From: JBEKYD01 sp049509915 | GTDB lineage: Bacteria > Acidobacteriota > Terriglobia > Bryobacterales > Bryobacteraceae | Assembly: GCA_049509915.1 (NCBI GenBank) | Contig: JBEKZL010000144.1 | Span: 1-19,085 of the forward strand | Length of the DNA: 19,085 nucleotides | Reading direction: 5' to 3' | Shown here: positions 1-8,631 of the stretch, one piece after another | Numbering within the stretch: the first letter of the stretch is position 1 | Layout of the letters: every line of letters begins with the position of its first letter | Notes under the pieces: generated by a model | Told to the model about the DNA's origin: nothing | The model's database searches: none | What the model saw: only the letters and a program-made list of their open reading frames with translations | Position numbers and translations under genes: made by a program

Positions 1-1608
1 TCGCTCGCCGTGGCCGATTACGCCGATGGCCATCTCTATCCATTGAACCTCCGGCCGCTTCCCAAGACCCGCTTCCCGCTCGACAACATCGACATGCCGT
101 GGGTGGGGGTCTGCGACGTGGATCGGGGCTTCGGATACGCCCTGATCGCTGACACGCCGGACGATGGATACATCGAACTGCGCGCCGTGCCCGGCGCCCA
201 GGTCTCGGCGCCGCGCCTGGTGTGGACAGCCAGCTATCGTCAGTTCCGCTATCCCAGGCGGGCCATCTACCACTTCGCTGCTACAGGCGGCTATGTGGCT
301 CTCGCCAAGCGCTACCGCGAATACGCTCGCACGCTCGGCGTAGTGACGCCATTCGCCGAAAAGCTGAAACAAAATCCGAATTTGGCCCGCCTGTTCGGCG
401 CGCCCGACGTGTGGGGCGATGGTACGCTGGGCTTCGCGCGCGAGGCCAAAACGGCCGGTGTAGACAAGATGCTGCAGCACACCAGCGGTTCGGAAGGCGT
501 CCGCCGCGGTGTTACGGCCGAGGACATCAAAGCGATCGATGCGCTCGGCTACCTGACCAGCACATACGACGTCTACGCCGACGTCCTGCCGCTCGAGCCC
601 GGCCATGAGGTGACGCCGCATAGCGATCGGGTTCCGGAAAACGTGGTTCTGCGCGCCGATGGCCAGCGCATGACCGCCTGGCTCACCTGGGACAAGAAAC
701 AATATATGAAACGCTGTCCGGCCTTATGGATCGAGGTGGCCAAACTCGTCATCCCCAGAGACCTGGCGCTGTTCCCGTACATCGGCCGATTCATCGACGT
801 CATCACTGCGGAGGGCCTCTACGAATGCTTTGACGACCACCATCCGCTCACGCGCACCGGGAAACGCGAAGCCAACACCGCGATGCTTCGCTACGTGCGC
901 TCACTGGGGCTGGTGGTGGGCTCCGAACACGGCCGTTGGTGGGCCGTGCCCCACGTCGACTACATCGAAGGCATGATGAGCGGCGGCTTCGCTTCGTGGC
1001 CATCCGGCCACCTGATCAGGCCCAAGACGAAAGACCAGGCGTTCGACGGCCCGTCCGGCAACCATTACCCAAGCTGGGAGGCGTACGCAAAATGGGGCAT
1101 CGGGCACGAGTACCGGATCCCCTTGTGGGAACTGGTGTTTCACGACTGCATTGTATCGACGTGGTATTGGGGCGACTCGAGCGACTTCCTGCTCGCCGCG
1201 GCGCCCGAGATCACGCTCAAAAAGGACGCCTTCAACATCCTCTACGGGACCATGCCGATGATGTGGGCAGGGCCCAACGGCTCATGGACGTCCGCGCGCG
1301 AAGTTTTTCTGCGTACCTACCGTAACACTTGTAAGCTGCATGAGGCGATTGCAGCGAGCGAGATGCTCAGCCATGAATTCGTTACCCGCGACCGGGCGGT
1401 GCAACAGACGCGATTTGCCGACGGCACGCGCGTATTGGTGAATTTCGGCGAGAAGCCCTACACGGCCGGGATCGGCGGGCGGGTACACGTGCTTCCGCCC
1501 AACGGCTTCGTGGCGAAGGGGCCTCGCATCGAACAGTCCATGGACCTGGTGAACGGGCAAGTGGTAACGACCATCCAGGCGGGGTCGTATCGTTATCAAG
1601 GACGCTGA
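1..1608 (+). CDS. Glycoside-hydrolase-like protein, 5' end missing
   Basis: The frame is open from the first base, so the gene starts upstream of the window; the GTG at 10 is probably internal. About 535 codons are present, ending in TGA. The visible part begins in a beta-sandwich-like segment (PWVGVCDVDRGFGYALIADT), then a segment ending GAPDVWG at about residues 127-133 counted from the GTG, then a region rich in Asp, Glu and Trp (STYDVYADV, FDDHHPLTRTG, SEHGRWWAVPHVDYIEG) that suits a carbohydrate-active TIM barrel. It ends in a small beta domain (RVLVNFGEKPY, GFVAKGP) like the C-terminal sandwich of many glycosidases. I take it as a member of the large, poorly characterised GH-like families common in Acidobacteria and Planctomycetes. 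I cannot name the family or catalytic residues with certainty. The next gene lies 116 bp downstream on the same strand. Confidence 0.6.
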   Translation, partial: SLAVADYADGHLYPLNLRPLPKTRFPLDNIDMPWVGVCDVDRGFGYALIADTPDDGYIELRAVPGAQVSAPRLVWTASYRQFRYPRRAIYHFAATGGYVALAKRYREYARTLGVVTPFAEKLKQNPNLARLFGAPDVWGDGTLGFAREAKTAGVDKMLQHTSGSEGVRRGVTAEDIKAIDALGYLTSTYDVYADVLPLEPGHEVTPHSDRVPENVVLRADGQRMTAWLTWDKKQYMKRCPALWIEVAKLVIPRDLALFPYIGRFIDVITAEGLYECFDDHHPLTRTGKREANTAMLRYVRSLGLVVGSEHGRWWAVPHVDYIEGMMSGGFASWPSGHLIRPKTKDQAFDGPSGNHYPSWEAYAKWGIGHEYRIPLWELVFHDCIVSTWYWGDSSDFLLAAAPEITLKKDAFNILYGTMPMMWAGPNGSWTSAREVFLRTYRNTCKLHEAIAASEMLSHEFVTRDRAVQQTRFADGTRVLVNFGEKPYTAGIGGRVHVLPPNGFVAKGPRIEQSMDLVNGQVVTTIQAGSYRYQGR

Positions 1609-1724
1609 GCGCGGGTGACGGCGATGTCGCTTCCTACGCGAAGCCCGGCCGGATGTATACTGAGGGCGAGCCGGGATGGCCAAACGGAACTCCGACTTCA
1701 TAATCGATAAGGGAGTCTCAAACT

Positions 1725-3410
1725 ATGAAAGCAAACAGGCGCCAGTTCATCCAAACAATTGGGACGGGCGCATCCGGAATTGCACTTGCGGCAACAGCGA
1801 TCTCCACGGGATGTTCCCGGGCGTCCGATGAAAGCAAGGATGGGCAGCTTCTGCTTGTCGGCGACAACATAGCCGTCGCGAATACCCAATACGGAAAAGT
1901 CAGAGGATACGCGCTCCGCGGAATCAATTACTTCCTCGGCATGCCCTATGGCGCGGATACCTCCGGGGCAAATCGGTTCATGCCTCCGCAGAAACCGAAA
2001 CCCTGGACTGATGTATACCCGGCGCTCTGGTGGGGCACTACGGCGCCTCAGGACATGGAGAACCGGTATGCCAACAAATACGGTTCATTCCGGGATCACT
2101 GGAACTATGCCGACATAAGCGAGGATTGTCTCCGGATCAACGTCTTCACGCCTGCCATCAATGACGGCCAAAAAAGACCGGTGATGTTCTGGATCCACGG
2201 CGGCGGCTTCACGGCCGGCAACGGGATCGAACAGGATGGGTACAACGGCGAAAACTTCGCCCGGTTGGGTAACGCGGTTTTTTGCTCCATCAATCATCGC
2301 CTGGGGCCGCTGGGATTTTGCGATCTTGCCGGGGTAGGCGGAGAAGACTTCGCCGCGTCCGGGAACGTAGGCATGCTGGATATCGTGGCTGCGCTCGAGT
2401 GGGTTCGGGACAACATCGCGGGCTTTGGCGGCGATCCGGGGAACGTCACCATTATGGGGCAGTCCGGCGGCGGCGCCAAAGTCTGCAACCTCACTGCGAT
2501 GCCTTCGGCCAAGGGATTGTTCCACAAAGCCGTGGTATTAAGCGGGGCATCCCGGAGATCGGGGGACAAGGCTTTTGCCGAGAAGTTGGGCGCCGCCGTG
2601 GTGAAACAAGCCGGGCTGAAGCCCACCGAGCTAAAGAAACTGCAGGCTATGCCGTGGAAAGATTTTTATGCCATCGCCGCCAAAACCGAACAGGATTTGG
2701 CCAAAGAAGCGGGACCCGCGGGCATGATGACACACGGATTCAACCCCGTCGTGGACGGCAAGATTCTGCCCCAGCATCCTTACGACCCCGAAGCTGCACC
2801 CACGGCAGCCGATGTGCCGATGATCATCAGTTCGGTGCAGAACGAAATGTCGCCCAGTTGGAACGATTCCTCGCTGGAATCGATCACGCTGGAACAGGTG
2901 GCGGACAAACTCAGGGAAAGAGCCGGTTTCGCCCCAGGCTTCGGCGACAAAGCCAAGGACGTCGTCGACTCCTATGCGAAAGCCTTCCCGGGCAAAAAGC
3001 CGGTGGAAATCTGGTCGCTGATCAGCAGCAACCGGCAATCCGTGGTGGCGCTCGCGGATGTGAAGTCCAAGCAGCCCGCCCCGGTATTTGTCGATTGGTT
3101 CACCTGGCAGCCTCCGTTATTCGACAACCGCATGCGCGCGTTCCATTGTGTGGATATTTGTTTTTGGTTTTACAACACGGATCTCATGCTGACCCACACA
3201 GGCGGCGGCCCCAAACCAAGAGCACTGTCCGCCAAAATGGCCGGTGCTTTGCTGCAATTCATGAAGACTGGCGATCCCAATGGGGGCGGACTTCCCACCT
3301 GGCCCAAGTATTCCTCCGCCAACGGTGAAACCATGGTCCTCGATGAGACCTGCGCGGCGAAGAACGACCCGGACAGGGAAGCCAGGAAAGCGCTGCCGCA
3401 ATTAACTTAG
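1725..3410 (+). CDS. Tat-exported type-B carboxylesterase (lipoprotein)
   Basis: 561 residues, hydrolysing carboxylic esters outside the cytoplasm. The N-terminus has a twin-arginine motif (RRQFIQ, residues 5-10), a hydrophobic stretch and a lipobox-like STGC with Cys30, so a Tat-exported lipoprotein is likely. Family marks are clear: EDCLRINVFTP (133-143, type-B signature 2), oxyanion-hole HGGG (158-161), and nucleophile elbow GQSGG with Ser247. Glu374 (QNEM) and His474 (AFHCVDICF) sit where the other two triad members are expected. The length is normal for the family. The ATG at 1725 is preceded by GGGAG at 1711-1715 with a 9-nt spacer. A TATACT at 1656-1661 could be a -10 box but has no good -35. 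The gene ends before a strong hairpin facing a convergent gene. The substrate is unknown; a plant- or lignin-derived ester is possible but only a guess. Confidence 0.92.
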   Translation: MKANRRQFIQTIGTGASGIALAATAISTGCSRASDESKDGQLLLVGDNIAVANTQYGKVRGYALRGINYFLGMPYGADTSGANRFMPPQKPKPWTDVYPALWWGTTAPQDMENRYANKYGSFRDHWNYADISEDCLRINVFTPAINDGQKRPVMFWIHGGGFTAGNGIEQDGYNGENFARLGNAVFCSINHRLGPLGFCDLAGVGGEDFAASGNVGMLDIVAALEWVRDNIAGFGGDPGNVTIMGQSGGGAKVCNLTAMPSAKGLFHKAVVLSGASRRSGDKAFAEKLGAAVVKQAGLKPTELKKLQAMPWKDFYAIAAKTEQDLAKEAGPAGMMTHGFNPVVDGKILPQHPYDPEAAPTAADVPMIISSVQNEMSPSWNDSSLESITLEQVADKLRERAGFAPGFGDKAKDVVDSYAKAFPGKKPVEIWSLISSNRQSVVALADVKSKQPAPVFVDWFTWQPPLFDNRMRAFHCVDICFWFYNTDLMLTHTGGGPKPRALSAKMAGALLQFMKTGDPNGGGLPTWPKYSSANGETMVLDETCAAKNDPDREARKALPQLT

Positions 3411-3451
3411 TACTCGCTTTCGCAATTACAGACTCATATTCGGCAATCGCT

Positions 3452-3504
3452 CCCTGGCGGTCGCGGCTCGGTTTCGCGCGTTTCCGAGCCGCGACCGTGA
3501 AGGG
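3452..3504. terminator. Strong hairpin between convergent genes
   Basis: A perfect 14-bp inverted repeat has its arms at 3458-3471 and 3484-3497 around a 12-nt loop. After a small internal loop the stem continues with CCCT (3452-3455) against AGGG (3501-3504). It lies between the esterase stop and the stop of the convergent enolase-superfamily gene, so it could terminate both. There is no clear U-tract on either side, so it may act with Rho, as an mRNA stabiliser, or be a dispersed repeat. Confidence 0.6.
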
Positions 3505-3536
3505 AAGCCGCACGCTGCGCAACTGTCCACGCGGCG

Positions 3537-4934
3537 TCACTCGTCGGTGCAATTGCACCACGTGCCATCGGCCTTAAAGTGCGGCCAGGGGCCATTGGTG
3601 CGAAAGCCCGATGTGATGATCTTGTCGTACTCCGGCGTCGGCTCGAAGAAACCGGGCTCGCGCAGGTGCTCCTTGACGACGTCCTCGTTCAACTCCAGGC
3701 CCAGGCCCGGCGAGTCTGGCACGCGGACGTAGCCGTCGTCGACGATTGGCTTCTCCACGCCCTTCACCAGGTCTTGCCACCAGGGCATGTCGGCGGCATG
3801 CATCTCGATAGCTACGAAATTGGTGGTCGTCAGGGTCGCGGCTACGTGCGCCATGGCAATCATGCCAATCGGAGATCCCGGCAGGTGGATGGCGGTTTTG
3901 ATGCTGTGCGCCGCCGCATAGTCGGCAATCCGCTTGATCTCCAGCATCCCACCGGAGAAAACATAGTCGGGGTGGATGATATCCACCGCCTGGTTCTCAA
4001 TCAGTTCGCGGAAGCCTTCCACGCCGAAGGCCATCTCCCCGGTCAGGATCGGGGTGGTGGTGTTCTGGCGGATCTCCTTGAACTCGCGCCAGCGAACCGA
4101 GTTTCTGCCGATCAGGTCCTCGGCCCAGGCCAGACCGTAGGGCTCGAACGCTCTGGCGTAGCGGATGGCGTCCTTCACGCTCATCCTCTCCTCCGGCTGG
4201 ACGAAGTGGTCGCCGGCAATCGGCACGCCCTTGCCCAGTACGTCGCGCGCGGCGGCCAGGTATTCGCAAAGATAGCCGAGGCCTTTGTCGGTGGCGATGC
4301 CGTTGGGGAAAACCGCGCCTGGGCGGTCCGCCACCAGCGGGGTCTCCAAATCCATCTTGAAGGACCGGAAGCCCATTTTCCGCCGCCGGTCGATGCGCTG
4401 CGCATACTGTTTTGGTTCTTTGGCGCCGGCGGTGTCGGCATAGAGCAAAACCCGGTTCTGCACTTTCTCGCCCAACAATCGCCACGCGGGTACGCCGTAT
4501 ACCTTGCCGGCAATATCGTGCAGCGCCAGGTCGATGGCGCCGTAACCGCTGTTCCAGAAACTCTGGCCGACCGAGCCGCGCAGGGGCCGCAGAATCGCCT
4601 CGATCTCCACCGGGTTCCTGCCCACCAGGTAGGGCTTCAGCATCAGGGCGGATCCCTTGACGCCGGCGGCGAAGACTTCACCCAGCCCGTACACGCCCTG
4701 GTTGGTATCGATACGGATGAGCGGGTAATCGTAATACGCCGCCACCGTGGCGGCGCGAATATCGGTGATCTTCAGATTACTCGGAGCCGAAAAGCGATTC
4801 ACGGGCTGCGCCGGATTCGCCCGACCTGAGGCGGCCGTCACCGCCATTTTCAATAGAGAGCCGGCCGCAGTGCCGCCGGCTACACTTCTCAACAGGTTGC
4901 GTCGTGTGACGCTCGATCTTCCTGTCCCATGCAT
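3537..4934 (-). CDS. Tat-exported mandelate-racemase-like enolase superfamily enzyme
   Basis: 465 residues. It begins with a twin-arginine signal (TRRNLLR, 10-16) and a short hydrophobic run, so it is predicted to be exported folded. The rest is a complete enolase-superfamily protein: N-terminal capping domain (about 55-160), then the barrel. Metal ligands can be assigned as Asp242 (AGDHF), Glu272 (WAEDL) and Glu300 (LTGE). Lys193 (FKMDL) is the likely base on one face. Asp323 (HPDY) and His350 (AIHLPG) form a possible His-Asp dyad on the other, spaced 23 and 27 residues as in mandelate racemase (E247, D270, H297). That fits an acid-sugar dehydratase or racemase acting by alpha-proton abstraction; the substrate cannot be read from sequence. 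AAAGGAG at 4944-4950 lies 9 nt before the ATG, in the 26-nt gap after the upstream peptidase gene, so the two are probably one operon. Confidence 0.9.
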   Translation of the reverse strand: MHGTGRSSVTRRNLLRSVAGGTAAGSLLKMAVTAASGRANPAQPVNRFSAPSNLKITDIRAATVAAYYDYPLIRIDTNQGVYGLGEVFAAGVKGSALMLKPYLVGRNPVEIEAILRPLRGSVGQSFWNSGYGAIDLALHDIAGKVYGVPAWRLLGEKVQNRVLLYADTAGAKEPKQYAQRIDRRRKMGFRSFKMDLETPLVADRPGAVFPNGIATDKGLGYLCEYLAAARDVLGKGVPIAGDHFVQPEERMSVKDAIRYARAFEPYGLAWAEDLIGRNSVRWREFKEIRQNTTTPILTGEMAFGVEGFRELIENQAVDIIHPDYVFSGGMLEIKRIADYAAAHSIKTAIHLPGSPIGMIAMAHVAATLTTTNFVAIEMHAADMPWWQDLVKGVEKPIVDDGYVRVPDSPGLGLELNEDVVKEHLREPGFFEPTPEYDKIITSGFRTNGPWPHFKADGTWCNCTDE

Positions 4935-4960
4935 GATGAACGGCTCCTTTTCGATGAACG

Positions 4961-6130
4961 CTATCTCAGCCTGAGTTCCCGCTGGATTTCGCCGGTGACC
5001 CGGGCTTCGCTCTCACCCACGAACATATTCACTTCGCTGCGGATGCCGAAGCCGGGAAGATACACGCCTGGCTCGATCGAAAAGCACGTCCAGGGGATCA
5101 CGCGCCGGTCGTCGTGGTTTTCCAGGTTATCCATGTTGGCGCCGTTGCCGTGTACTTCGGTGCCGATGGAATGGCCCGTGCGGTGGGTGAAGTATTCGCC
5201 GAAACCGGCCTGGCGGATGACGTCCCGAGCCGCATCGTCCACCTGGTAACCTTCCAGTGCCTCTCGCGCGGCTACGGCGCTCTTCACCCGTTCGATGGCT
5301 GCATCGCGCGCTCCCGTGACTACCTCGAACACGTTGCGGATTTCCTCGGGCGGGTTCTCACCCAAGAAGTGCGTCCAGGTGATGTCGTAGTAGACGGCAT
5401 CCGGCTGCGCCAGCTTGGCCCACATGTCGATCAGCAGCAGATCGCCCGAATGAATCGGCTGGCTCAGTTCTTCGGTGGGCTCGTAGTGCGGGTTCGACGC
5501 GTTGGCATTAACTCCCACGATGGGGCCGTGATCGGTCTCGAGGCCGGCCGCCTCGAATCCGCCGCGAATGAATTGCTTCACCTCGACTTCCTGAATGGGC
5601 GCGCCATTGGCGGTGCGCTCCCGAACCATGGCGAAAGCCGCCGAGCGCACCCGGTCCACCCGTCGCCCCGCTTCCAGGTGGCTTTCAAGCTGCGCCGCGC
5701 TCCATAGCGCCTCAAAAGCCTGGATCAGCTCGGCAGAGGTCGCCACTTCCAGGCCCACGCTCCGCACCAGCTCCACGGTCCCCGCGTCGACCATTGCCAC
5801 GTACGGAATGGCGCACTTGGGCGAATACTGCATGGCCACGCGTTTCAGGCCGCCGGTGATCTTGGCCAGCCCGGCGACTTGCTCTCCCCAGCTCGAATAC
5901 AGGTTCTTTTCGCCGGGCAGCGGGTCCAGCATATTCGCTTCGATGCGATGCACCAGCCCGCGCGGCTCGCCCTCGGCCGGCACCAGGTAATACCAGCGCC
6001 GCGTCGGGGTGCGCGGTACCGCGAGGTGCAGCACGCGATACGCCAGCGGGTCGCGAAAATGATGGTCGAAGAACAGCCAGCCGTCCAGCCGCTGTTCGCG
6101 CAATTCCTGTTGCAGGCGGGCAAGGTCCAT
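4961..6130 (-). CDS. M24 family metallopeptidase (Xaa-Pro aminopeptidase-like)
   Basis: 389 residues from the ATG at 6130. The frame stays open up to 6238, but that extension would overlap the divergent gene and does not look like the family, whereas MDLARLQQEL starts a normal N-terminal creatinase-like domain. The C-terminal pita-bread domain keeps all five metal ligands: Asp235 (LLIDMW), Asp249 (YYDITW), His320 (HRTGHS), Glu353 (SIEPGVY) and Glu366 (IRSEVNM). It should bind two divalent metals and cleave a residue from the N-terminus of peptides, probably before proline, in the cytoplasm; no signal peptide is seen. It is the first gene of an apparent two-gene unit with the Tat-exported enolase-superfamily enzyme. 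The start lacks a good Shine-Dalgarno. Dipeptidase and creatinase-like activities are alternatives within M24. Confidence 0.88.
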   Translation of the reverse strand: MDLARLQQELREQRLDGWLFFDHHFRDPLAYRVLHLAVPRTPTRRWYYLVPAEGEPRGLVHRIEANMLDPLPGEKNLYSSWGEQVAGLAKITGGLKRVAMQYSPKCAIPYVAMVDAGTVELVRSVGLEVATSAELIQAFEALWSAAQLESHLEAGRRVDRVRSAAFAMVRERTANGAPIQEVEVKQFIRGGFEAAGLETDHGPIVGVNANASNPHYEPTEELSQPIHSGDLLLIDMWAKLAQPDAVYYDITWTHFLGENPPEEIRNVFEVVTGARDAAIERVKSAVAAREALEGYQVDDAARDVIRQAGFGEYFTHRTGHSIGTEVHGNGANMDNLENHDDRRVIPWTCFSIEPGVYLPGFGIRSEVNMFVGESEARVTGEIQRELRLR

Positions 6131-6182
6131 ATCGCATTCTATGGTAGCCGATGGCCGCGCTATGATGGCAGTCGTCGCTCCC

Positions 6183-8612
6183 ATGCCTAACCCGTCTTCC
6201 GAAAGCCGGCTCTTCGTCCCCCTGCTCGTGCTTTCCACCGCCAGCGGTTGCTCGGCGCTGATCTATGAAATCGTCTGGTATCACCTGCTGCAGCTCGCCA
6301 TCGGCTCCACCGCTATTTCGCTCGGATTTCTGCTGGCCGCTTTCATGGGTGGGCTCTCGCTCGGAAGCGCCGGCTTCTCGCGGCTTAACCTCGCCGGCCG
6401 CCAGCCGCTGCGAGTCTACGCCTCGCTGGAGCTTGGAATTGCCGCTTGCGGCGTGCTGCTGCTCCATCTGATGCCGCTGATCACGAGCGTCTACTTCGCC
6501 GGCGCGGCAACCGGCACGGCGGGCATGCTGATGCGCGGCCTGCTGTGCGGCATCTGCCTGCTGCCGCCGACCATTTTGATGGGCGCATCGCTGCCGGCCA
6601 TCGTGCGCGCCCTCGAAGACCAGCGTGCGAGCGCGGCTTCGTGGGGCTGGCTCTACGGCTTGAACACGCTGGGCGCGGTGCTGGGCTGCCTGGCCGCGGG
6701 CTTCTATCTGCTGCGCCTTTACGACGTTTACGTCGCCACCTATACCGCAGTCGCGCTCAACCTCCTGGTAGCGCTGCCGGCATGGCGTCTTTCGAAGCCC
6801 GTGCCCACCGGCACCGAACGCGCGGAATCCGCCGCACCGGCGCCTATCCATTGGTCGATCTATGCCGCCATCGCTCTTTCGGGAGCTTCGGCCCTCGGCG
6901 CCGAAGTGGTTTGGACCCGCCTGATGGGGATGCTGCTCGGTTCCACGGTCTATGTCTTTTCCATTATTCTGGCGGTTTTTCTGGGCGGAATGGCGGTGGG
7001 CAGCACGGTGTGTTCCTGGCTGATCGAGCCGGAACCCGGCGCCGGGCGCGGCGCGGAATGGGCCCGCGTGGCGCTCGGCTGGTGCCAGGTGCTGCTGTTG
7101 CTCGCCATCGCGTGGGCCGGCTGGATCATCACCGCTTCCCTGCCCTACTGGCCCATCAACCCGTTTCTGTCCGCAAGCCCCTGGTATACGTTTCAAATCG
7201 ATGCCGCGCGCTGCCTTTGGGCAATCCTGCCGGCCGCTCTGCTGTGGGGCGCCAGTTTCCCTCTGGCGATGGCGGCAGCGGCAACTGCGGAGGCCGACCC
7301 CGGCACCGTGGTTGGCCGGATCTATGCCGCCAATACCCTGGGTGCGATAGCCGGAGCGCTCGGCGTCAGCCTGGTCCTGATACCGGCATTCGGCACACAT
7401 TTCTCGCAGCGTACGCTGGTGGCGCTGGCCGCGCTGGGAGCCATCGCCGCGTTTCTTCCCGCGATGATTGGCAAACAGGCGCCCGGCAAGCGCACCGCGG
7501 CAGCGATAGCGGCAGCCGTAGCGGCGATTCTGGCGGCCATCCTGATTCGCGCGACCGGCTCCATTCCCGGCGAAGTGGTCGCCTACGGCCGCCGCTCCGC
7601 CATTTACGCCGGCAGGGCGCAGATCGTCGAGGTCGTGGAGGGCCGCAATTCCTCCGTGGCGATTTCGCGCTGGAGCGACGGCGCCACCGAAATCGACGTC
7701 AACGGCCACGTGGAAGCCACCAACGAGCCGTTCGACATGAAGCTGCAGCGCATGGTGGGGCACCTGCCGGCCATCATCCATCCCAATCCGCGCTCCGTGC
7801 TGGGCATCGGTTTCGGCGCGGGCGTTTCGGCCGGTACCTTCACGCGATATCCCACCATCCAACACATTACGGTTTGCGAAATCGAGCCCGTCATCCCGCC
7901 CACGTCCACGCGCTATTTCGGCCACGAAGACTATAACGTGCTGCACGACCCGCGCACCCGCATTGTCTATGACGATGCCCGGCATTTCGTTCTCACCACC
8001 AGGGAAAAGTTCGACATCATCGCTTCCGACCCGCTGGACGTCTTCGTCAAAGGCACGGCGGCCATCTATTCCGAAGAGTACTTTGAAGCCATCAAGCGCC
8101 ACCTCAACCGCGGCGGCATGTTCACGCTTTATGTCCCGCTCTACGAGAGCGACGCGCGCACGGTGAAGAGCGAACTCGCCACTTTCTTCGCCGCCTTCCC
8201 CAACGGCACCGTCTGGGCCAATACCATCGATGGCCGCGGCTACGACATGGTCTTCATGGGTCAGGCGGAGCCGCTGCGCATCGATCTCGACGCGATCGAA
8301 GCTCGCTACCTCAGACCGGATTATGCTCCCGTCGCGGAATCCCTGAGTGAGATCGGCGCCGCCGGCCCGTTGGCCCTGTTTGCCACCTATGCCGGCCGGC
8401 GGGCAGATTTGGGCCCATGGGTGGAAGGCGCCGAAATCAACCGCGACCGCGATCTGCGTTTGCAGTACCTGGGAGGCTGGGGCATCAACAGCAGCCTGGA
8501 AGATGTGATTTACCGTGACATGATACAGTTCCGCCGTCCGCCCGAGGGCTTGTTCCAGGGTTCCCCCGAACGGGTCGCCGCCGCGCTGGCGCAACTGGGC
8601 GCGGCGAAGTAG
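6183..8612 (+). CDS. Membrane-embedded spermidine-synthase-like methyltransferase-fold protein
   Basis: 809 residues from the ATG at 6183. Upstream in-frame ATGs at 6141, 6162 and 6165 are possible, but 6183 leaves room for divergent promoters and puts the first membrane helix close to the N-terminus. The first ~455 residues are many hydrophobic helices built as two related halves: SGCSALIYEIVW is echoed by SGASALGAEVVW, and LYGLNTLGAVLG by IYAANTLGAIAG. The C-terminal ~330 residues are soluble and resemble the spermidine synthase Rossmann fold: LGIGFGAG (540-547) for the nucleotide loop, VCEIEP (564-569) for the ribose-binding acid, and YDDAR (596-600) with the acidic residue before the active site. 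Such MFS/spermidine-synthase fusions are widespread, but most have no proven polyamine activity. No Shine-Dalgarno is visible. The gene runs divergently from the M24 peptidase and ends 19 bp from convergent moaA. Confidence 0.85.
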   Translation: MPNPSSESRLFVPLLVLSTASGCSALIYEIVWYHLLQLAIGSTAISLGFLLAAFMGGLSLGSAGFSRLNLAGRQPLRVYASLELGIAACGVLLLHLMPLITSVYFAGAATGTAGMLMRGLLCGICLLPPTILMGASLPAIVRALEDQRASAASWGWLYGLNTLGAVLGCLAAGFYLLRLYDVYVATYTAVALNLLVALPAWRLSKPVPTGTERAESAAPAPIHWSIYAAIALSGASALGAEVVWTRLMGMLLGSTVYVFSIILAVFLGGMAVGSTVCSWLIEPEPGAGRGAEWARVALGWCQVLLLLAIAWAGWIITASLPYWPINPFLSASPWYTFQIDAARCLWAILPAALLWGASFPLAMAAAATAEADPGTVVGRIYAANTLGAIAGALGVSLVLIPAFGTHFSQRTLVALAALGAIAAFLPAMIGKQAPGKRTAAAIAAAVAAILAAILIRATGSIPGEVVAYGRRSAIYAGRAQIVEVVEGRNSSVAISRWSDGATEIDVNGHVEATNEPFDMKLQRMVGHLPAIIHPNPRSVLGIGFGAGVSAGTFTRYPTIQHITVCEIEPVIPPTSTRYFGHEDYNVLHDPRTRIVYDDARHFVLTTREKFDIIASDPLDVFVKGTAAIYSEEYFEAIKRHLNRGGMFTLYVPLYESDARTVKSELATFFAAFPNGTVWANTIDGRGYDMVFMGQAEPLRIDLDAIEARYLRPDYAPVAESLSEIGAAGPLALFATYAGRRADLGPWVEGAEINRDRDLRLQYLGGWGINSSLEDVIYRDMIQFRRPPEGLFQGSPERVAAALAQLGAAK

Positions 8613-8631
8613 CGTGAGGTGGGTCCCCGCC

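Noticed and set aside
3579..4829. 416-codon open frame on the plus strand
   Set aside because: It is antisense to the enolase-superfamily gene, which has all its catalytic residues.
6131..6238. 36-residue N-terminal extension of the M24 peptidase
   Set aside because: It overlaps the divergent gene, is not like the family and leaves no room for a promoter; the ATG at 6130 is the better start.
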